From: Odontocerum albicorne | Lineage: Eukaryota > Arthropoda > Insecta > Trichoptera > Odontoceridae | Length of the DNA: 64,000 nucleotides | Assembly (NCBI GenBank): GCA_949825065.1 | Contig: OX463852.1 | Span: 16,022,189 to 16,086,188 of the forward strand | Direction: 5' to 3' | Shown: piece by piece, positions 57,760 through 64,000 of the stretch | How positions within the stretch are numbered: the stretch's first letter is position 1 | How the letters are laid out: every line of letters begins with the position of its first letter | The notes under the pieces: generated by a model | The model's input: only the letters and a program-made list of their open reading frames with translations | The model's database searches: none | Told to the model about the DNA's origin: nothing | Translations under genes and position numbers: made by a program

Positions 57760-59180
57760 ACTTGTTGATATTATCAACAATGTTTTTATTCACAAAGCCT
57801 TAGAGAATTGGGATTCATATGTGCTATATTACACATATGTGTATATTGTTATTTTCTTCCATCTTCAAAATGACCCCAAGTAACACTTAAGCAATTTGGG
57901 TAAACAATGCCTAAAATATAATATACGTTGAGCACGTTTGGAATGAATTTAACGTTTTTCCCCAAAGATGTCTTTAGAGAAATTCAAAACTAATTCCAGG
58001 AGAATATATTATATAAAAAAAAACTGTTAATAAAGGTAATTTCTCTTAGTACACTAATATAATAATTGTAAGTTAACACCAATTTAATAATATTGTTCTT
58101 TTTATTAAATTTTCGATCTTCAATTTAATCTTTCTAGAGTTTGATCATCGACTTTTCTCGTTTGATCATGGAGTACTGTTGTTGTTTGTGCAGTCAACGT
58201 GTTTTTGATTCCATTGAAAGCTTTGTTACCCTAGCGAGTGTCTTGGATCACCCCTGCTGCATTACAGATGGACAAAGGCGAGATATACAGTACCCATAAT
58301 ATAATCAGCATCACCGCATAAGTCCGTATAAAGTCCGGTACAATGCGAGTGTTTTACGAGATTTGCTCCTAACCCAATTTGACCCGGCTATAAAGTGACC
58401 GTAACACCGTTACCGGACAGGACAGACTAAGGGGAAGATGCAAGGAAGAAGATGAAAGACATGGGAAGGAAAGAAACAAAAGAGATAGCGAAATAAAGGG
58501 ACATAAGACTAACAAGAGAGATGGCATAAGAAATAGGCAGAAAAGATATGGGTAGAAAAAGATGCAAGAGGACTTAAAATGCACGAATATCATGAAAGCG
58601 ATAAAATATATAATGCCTTTTTATCTTTGAGCGAGAATGCACATTTTGTATTCATGGAAGATGATTTGGTTTGTGAGGGAAAAAATTGAAAAAGGTCTTT
58701 ATCTTTATGGAATATAACTTTTCACAAGTTAATAATCGACGGACATTTTTTTCATGTAAAACCTTGATGCAGCAGCATTTTTTTTTTCGTTTGGTTACAT
58801 CAAGGTTTTTTTTTTATTAAACTTGTACCTAGAATGTGAATCATTTTGAGTTAGGTAGTTTTTTAATGTTATGTTTAAACATATTTTATTGTATATCAAT
58901 GTATTCCATAGTGATCGGTATAATATAATACATGAAAATCTAACGAAATTTATTTTGAATTATTCTTTTATGGCATATCTACCAATTTTACCTCGAAACG
59001 AACAATATTAATTTATTTATATACAAATGACAAAAATAAATACAAACAGGCAAAAAAATTTCAAATTGGATTTTTTTCTCTCATATGTTATTATGTAGAT
59101 CTGGGGGTAAGCTAAACTTATGCTTGTACTATATCTTATTGGATATATTGTGATATGCATTCACTTTTTAACATTAAGTT
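57760..59180. other. Mixed AT-rich DNA with a purine-rich block
   Basis: 58430-58575 is almost only A and G on the plus strand (GAAGATGAAAGACATGGGAA and similar), a low-complexity tract. The 74-codon frame on the opposite strand (58369-58593) is a by-product of it. Confidence 0.5.
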
Positions 59181-59187
59181 TAAAAGG

Positions 59188-59365
59188 CTACCCTCGTAGC
59201 CTAGTTGATAAGATATACTCGTATGTCTTGCAACTCGGAGATTACGGTATCGGAGTCTGGTTTTCACTCAAGTGATAATATCTTTTTGATTTATTGTAAG
59301 AGGTTGACAAATGGCAATAAACCTACCAGATTGCACTGTTTACAACAAAAGTGTAATGTTATACA
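59188..59365 (+). mobile_element. SINE family A
   Basis: TACCCTCGTAGCCTAGTTGA (A-box side); B-box region altered (ACGGTATCGGAGTCTGG); then 'tgacaaatggcaataaacct', 'accagattgcactgtttaca' and 'acaaaagtgtaatg'. A TACTCGTA motif sits inside the head at 59217. Confidence 0.75.
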
Positions 59366-59369
59366 TTAC

Positions 59370-60080
59370 AGTAAACTTCAAATTAAAAACAAACAAAAAT
59401 ACAAATTTTTCATGTTATACATAAAAATTTATTTTTGTATTGCTTATTTTGCTAATACTGGTGACAGCATAGAGAATGCAAAGGCTACACATTTTCTCCT
59501 CTCGACTCAACCGACCGCTTGCCGTATTTGCCATTTATTTCCTCCCATTCTGAATTAATTAAGATCTCATCGTTTGCTTCGCTATACATTGTCTTACGAC
59601 AATATTCGTTTAAAATTTCGCACCTTTTTGTAGTATTTTACTCGATCGATCTTTTTTTTGTCAAAATTGTGAAACCATTTTGCAGAATATAAATGCTTGG
59701 TTTTAAACTAGAACAATGCACTAGTAAATATTAAGCGAAACATTTGACAAAGGTGTTTTTCACTTGCAACCTTGTTCCAACTCTCTTATCACCTAAGTCG
59801 TCTTCACTACCTACCCCAAAGAAGATTGACAAAGGGTGCAAGGTTGAATGAAACGGTAAAAGATATTGATGAAGAAGATCAACCGCCTGTACCTTCATTT
59901 GCGAAAGCATGCTTGGGTTTCGAAAAAATTTTTTTTTAATCCAATACAATAATCGATGTGTAAATATCATATTTTCTTTAGGATATTAAACATTAAGGTA
60001 TAGTTCACATATTTCCGCATTTATCGTTTAGTTCAATTAAGTCCTTCAAAAACGCTTGATAGAGGTTTCACTGTACATAT
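59370..60080. other. Unassigned DNA
   Basis: Open frames at 59205-59558 and 59731-59970 have no recognisable product. Confidence 0.3.
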
Positions 60081-60083
60081 CCT

Positions 60084-60340
60084 AATTGGCGATCCGAACA
60101 TGTTACGTGTAATGCCGAATTGGCGATCCGAACATGTTACGTGTAATGCCGAATTGGCGATCCGAACATGTTACGTGTAATGCAGAATTGGCGATCCGAA
60201 CATGTTACGTGTAATGCAGAATTGGCGATCCGAACATGCTACGTGTAATGCCAAATTGGCGATCCGAACATGTTGCGTGTAATGCCGAATTAGCGATCCG
60301 AACATGTTACGTGTAATGCCGAATTGGCGATCCGAACATT
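60084..60340 (+). repeat. 34-bp tandem array, 7.5 units
   Basis: AATTGGCGATCCGAACATGT starts units at 60084, 60118, 60152, 60186, 60220, 60254, 60288 and 60322 (the last cut after 19 bases). Variation is limited to a few positions. GC-richer and richer in CpG than the surroundings. Confidence 0.95.
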
Positions 60341-60344
60341 GTCC

Positions 60345-61180
60345 TCGGGACCAATTATCGAGCATTTATATTTAGAACCACAGGATGAGGTAGCTAATCC
60401 ACGGTTCGTTATTGTTAATTTGTTTTCATTTATTTTATTATTTTTTGTTTAAACTTTGCATTAGCAAACGTAACGTGAATGGACATTTATATTTCATTCT
60501 TCCGAATTTTACCCTGTAATTAATACCGTGGAGTTAATTAATTTTCTGTACATTAAACCAACGAAAAATTTATTCATTAAACGAAATTGCCCAACCGAGC
60601 GCCCATAAATTTATATCCAACATGACGAAACAATTTTTATAGGGTTTAACCCTTTAAATACAAACTCTTTTTTTAATAATTTAAAGATGGAATTTTTGTT
60701 TTGTTAGCAATTAAAATATACACATAACATATGTGCTTTAAAAATATTAAATTCACTATAAAGTTAACAATCAGTGTTGTATTTTACACTTATGTAATCA
60801 CAATACGACAGTTTTTAGTTCAGTATTATTGATAAAAGGCATTTAATTCACCACAGCGTTTTATTATTTCAGAATATCAAAAGTTTTTTTTAATTCGATA
60901 GTGAGTAAAAAGCTTTTAAAGAAAAATATGATACTAAAAAGTGCTTTTTTTTTCTTTATCTTTATTTTTATTTAAAAATAATTCTAGCTAATATTTAACA
61001 CATGATTGCAAACAATAAAGATTGTTTTAACAATTTCTAAGTAATATTTTCAATTTGACGGAAAAGTTGTTTTACGTTCCTCTTCAGTTTCAAATGTATT
61101 CTTTCAATTCAAAAGAACGTAAAAAATACTTATGTTAAAAAAAAACGACATACCGCAAAAGTCTTCAAATCTACTAGGTT
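60345..61180. other. AT-rich DNA, nothing recognised
   Basis: A word like the SINE-B end ('aatccacggttcgttattg') at 60397 is too short to call. Confidence 0.3.
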
Positions 61181-61184
61181 TAGA

Positions 61185-61255
61185 TACTTTTGCTACTACC
61201 GGGAATCGAACCCGAGCTGTAAGATAAGCGTTCTACGAACTATGCCACAAAAAAT
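61185..61255 (-). mobile_element. tRNA-like head fragment
   Basis: Complement: TGTGGCATAGTTCGTAGAAC (A box), then GCTCGGGTTCGATTCCCGGT (B box, about 61197-61216). Close to the head of the SINE at 1370. The body after it is not recognisable. The B arm is well kept, but the remaining stems do not make a convincing tRNA gene. Confidence 0.6.
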
Positions 61256-61496
61256 AAACTTCTTAATAATTGGATCATAAAACCATTCATCTCTTACATT
61301 ATTCCAAATCAAGTTTCGTTTTTGTACTATTAAATCAATATTTGTTAAGTAGACGATAAAAGGTAATTTATATAGCGATGTCCAATAAAATATACTACCT
61401 GAGGCTATTAGTTTATTTAAAAAAAAATCATAATTTTTGATACTAGAAGAATTTAAACAAATCCAATGACTTTAAAAATATTGTGTCAAGCGCGAG

Positions 61497-61650
<154 letters not shown>

Positions 61651-61654
61651 TTAC

Positions 61655-61890
61655 TATCAAGCCATTTCCCTTTTGGGCTAGGCAAAGAGGACAGAACATT
61701 ACACTTTCCAAACAGGATATAACTTCAACAAATCCTTCGGTTTCTCTTGTTCCCTTACGTTTTCTTCTTTAGAAGTTCAATTTACTTGAACCAATCAAAC
61801 TTTTCTCAGTTGTATTCTACCACGACTTCCACTCACGTTTAAATTACATTCGTCCAAATCACCTCAACGTGATTTGTTTCACCTTTGCGC
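61655..61890 (-). pseudogene. LINE 3' fragment (tail family, copy 9)
   Basis: Complement: 'gtgatttggacgaatgtaat', 'gagtggaagtcgtggtagaa', 'gattggttcaagtaaattga' and 'tgttctgtcctctttgccta' keep the order of copies 2 and 3. The TA run begins just past its 3' end, a frequent position for LINE-tail microsatellites. Confidence 0.6.
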
Positions 61891-61899
61891 GTGAGTTTG

Positions 61900-62325
61900 T
61901 GTAAACAAAATAGCTAGTATAATTGTTTTGCTTTTGTTTTGTGGTTATTTTCTCTTGTGATCATTCTAACGCACGAATATACTCATCCTTAATGTTTAAA
62001 AATTCACCACACCCAACAATTCGTTAACAATTATTTCGGATAGCTTGGATCATCCAGGGTTAATCCTCCTACCAAAATGCGAACGCAACCTTCGTTTCAC
62101 CGACATTTTATAAATACTTACCCCCTGAAACGCGCCAAGTATTTTCAATATCAACGTTATTTTTTTCACCTGTTCGAGTTCAGCTTCCCCCATACACGTG
62201 ATTAAATGAACATACTTATGCGTAAAATAACCAACCCACAATATGTTTTATTGTTTTTAACATCTGATATAAATAAACGACATGACTTATAAATAAATCA
62301 GCTTAAATAAATAGCAGCAGTATCA
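61900..62325. other. AT-rich DNA, nothing recognised
   Basis: No supported features. Confidence 0.35.
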
Positions 62326-62332
62326 CCACGAC

Positions 62333-62475
62333 GACGTCTGTTACGTAGTTGGTAAGATGTATGTTTTCCAACTCGAAAGCTGCGGGTTCGATTCATGTCA
62401 ATACCTACATTTTTTAAGAGTTCTTGTTCGGTTTTAATTAGCTTCAAGTATCTTTAACCCGTTTGGTTATTAATT
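62333..62475 (+). mobile_element. SINE family A
   Basis: GTCTGTTACGTAGTTGGTAA (A box), B box CTGCGGGTTCGATTCATGTC (62381-62400), a 'cctacattttttaagagttc' joint, then 'ttcggttttaattagcttca' and 'cccgtttggttatta', where the body fades. Confidence 0.75.
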
Positions 62476-62614
62476 AATTTAAGGCCTCTATTTTTTATTG
62501 ATTTATTTAAACGTTTTAATGTTTATAATGATATATAGAAAGCACTACCCTGTACCCTATCGACATATTACAAAAATATTTCATTTATTTACTGACCCGA
62601 TGTGCAAATTTTAT

Positions 62615-62695
62615 ATTTCAACATGTATCTAAAAGATTGTGTTTCAACATATGTACATCTAAAAATTTGTGTTTCAACATGTATCTAAAATTAAG
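62615..62695 (+). repeat. Three-unit 26-30-bp tandem repeat
   Basis: TTTCAACATGTATCTAAAA at about 62617 and again at about 62671, with a variant containing an extra ATGTAC in between. Confidence 0.8.
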
Positions 62696-62699
62696 AAAT

Positions 62700-64000
62700 T
62701 ACCGTTGGATCTTTTATGCATATACTCGTACATGCGCCAAAATACAATGGGAGAAGAATTAGCGTTATCGTAAATATCTCGAGTAGTGAATTCTTCTCGC
62801 ATTCCTTGACGATAAAAGTACGAAAACTCTCGGACGATTAATCGCGTTTTTTTACTTTATTCGTTCGCCTTTGTAAATTTTTATTCGTTCGCTGAACCCC
62901 TAAACTCAGTGGCGTCACGTGCATTTTTTTTATTTATTAAAAAAAAACATTGTTTATAGTGGAAATTTTAACCAACCATAAATTTTCTATTTCTACTGCA
63001 TGTATCAATGTATACTTTTTTTTAAGAAAAAAGTTAAAAATTTAACACTTGGCTGAGCAATTGATAGTTAAATTATTTTTAAAATTATTAGAAAGTAGTA
63101 AAATCGGAAGTGGAAATAAAAAATAATCCTTAACATTCGACATAACTTCGCGAAACAGTTTTGAAAAAGTTATGTTATTTTAAAATATATTTATCCGTTT
63201 TGTTTACAAGTTACGTGACTTGGTAATTTTTTTACCATATATAAAAAATACATAGAATACCTCCGATGAAATAAACATTGATTTCATGTATCTTACATAC
63301 GTTATTTATTATGATATATTTTGTAAAATACGTTACATTAATGGTTGTATAGAAAATGGCGCAAAACATTTAAAAATGAAATATATAAAGAAAATATTTC
63401 TTATAAGGAAAATAACAATAGGATTGTTTTATTATCAAAAATTGACTATAAATTCTTCTTTTATTTTTCTTGTTTTGCATCACTATAAAAAAACACGAAA
63501 GCGCCCGTTATATCATTGAACATTTTTATAATATTATAGAATTTGAAGTATTTGTAAAAAAATAACAATTTTCCTTGATTTATTTCTCCGTCTCTGCGCT
63601 TCAACCCTTCAACCCTTTGTACTCTTACATCCTACCCATGGTTTCTCCCTTTTTTGAAATTCTTTATTTTGCTTAATTACCATGGACAAGGGGAGGGAGT
63701 TGTCAGCTATTTCTGATATGTGTTTGGTTATATTGCTTTGCGAATTCTTTTCGTTAACAGTTTTTTTGCAATTGAGGCGTGCCAATGGATTAACAAAACA
63801 AGTCAAGTGAATAATTTGCTTGCATTTTATAACTTTCAACTTAATTTTTAGCATTAAATTATTCGTTGTTTTTTCTTAATTTACTGAATTACTTTAAATG
63901 TTTGCTGTTTCTTCTAGTCTTTTTAATAAATATTTATTAAATATATTGAAGCAAATCTGACCATTGCCCGAAATTATCTGAATCCATCAAATGTTGTCCG
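62700..64000. other. AT-rich DNA to window end, nothing recognised
   Basis: 'aactcagtggcgtcacgtgc' at 62905 recalls the CAGTGGCGT start of the fragment at 34720-34880, but nothing follows to support an element. Confidence 0.35.

Noticed and set aside
58369..58593. Leu/Ser-rich membrane-like protein on the minus strand
   Set aside because: It is the complement of a purine-rich low-complexity tract.

Overview
This is a eukaryotic, AT-rich window (roughly 30% GC by eye). It has no recognisable host gene, no intact tRNA or rRNA gene and no bacterial-style operon. It reads as intergenic or intronic DNA of an invertebrate, most likely an arthropod. The reasons are the mariner, Tigger and hAT-type DNA transposons, short fragments of non-LTR retrotransposons, and two families of tRNA-derived SINEs. 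A parasitic copepod (sea-louse-like) genome is my best guess, but that is inference from general style and not from any diagnostic gene.

Layout. 1-8 kb: a LINE 3' fragment, two copies of a small inverted-repeat element, SINE copies, a 72/66-bp tandem array (3099-3590) and a LINE reverse-transcriptase fragment (7425-8110, minus). 8-16 kb: mostly plain AT-rich DNA with one decayed Tigger transposase (about 11670-12749, minus), a third inverted-repeat copy joined to a 72-bp array (13319-13678), and a TA run ending in a 200-N assembly gap. 16-24 kb: a second type of LINE fragment, two full SINEs, a third LINE fragment and the only intact protein-coding gene, a complete mariner element at 20748-22033. 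24-33 kb: an LTR-like stretch, a LINE fragment, a 43-bp array, a 62-nt hairpin, a long inverted repeat (31391-31803) and more SINEs. 33-41 kb: an inverted pair about 1.3 kb apart, SINEs, a LINE fragment with a 29-bp minisatellite inside it, a 342-bp fold-back element followed by a related tandem array, and a 339-bp hAT MITE with perfect 8-bp target duplications. 41-64 kb: LINE tails, a rearranged LINE/mariner chimera (47283-48182), more SINEs, a 34-bp array (60084-60340) and a 151-bp TA run.

The elements do not form a pathway. What links them is a parasite relationship: SINEs depend on LINE machinery, MITEs on the transposases of autonomous elements. The mariner at 20.7-22.0 kb is the only element that looks potentially active. 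The main unexplained signal is the repeated motif TACGAGTA/TACTCGTA. It occurs about 30 times, and inside the 3099-3590 array its CGAGTA hexamer is present in some repeat units and cleanly absent from others.
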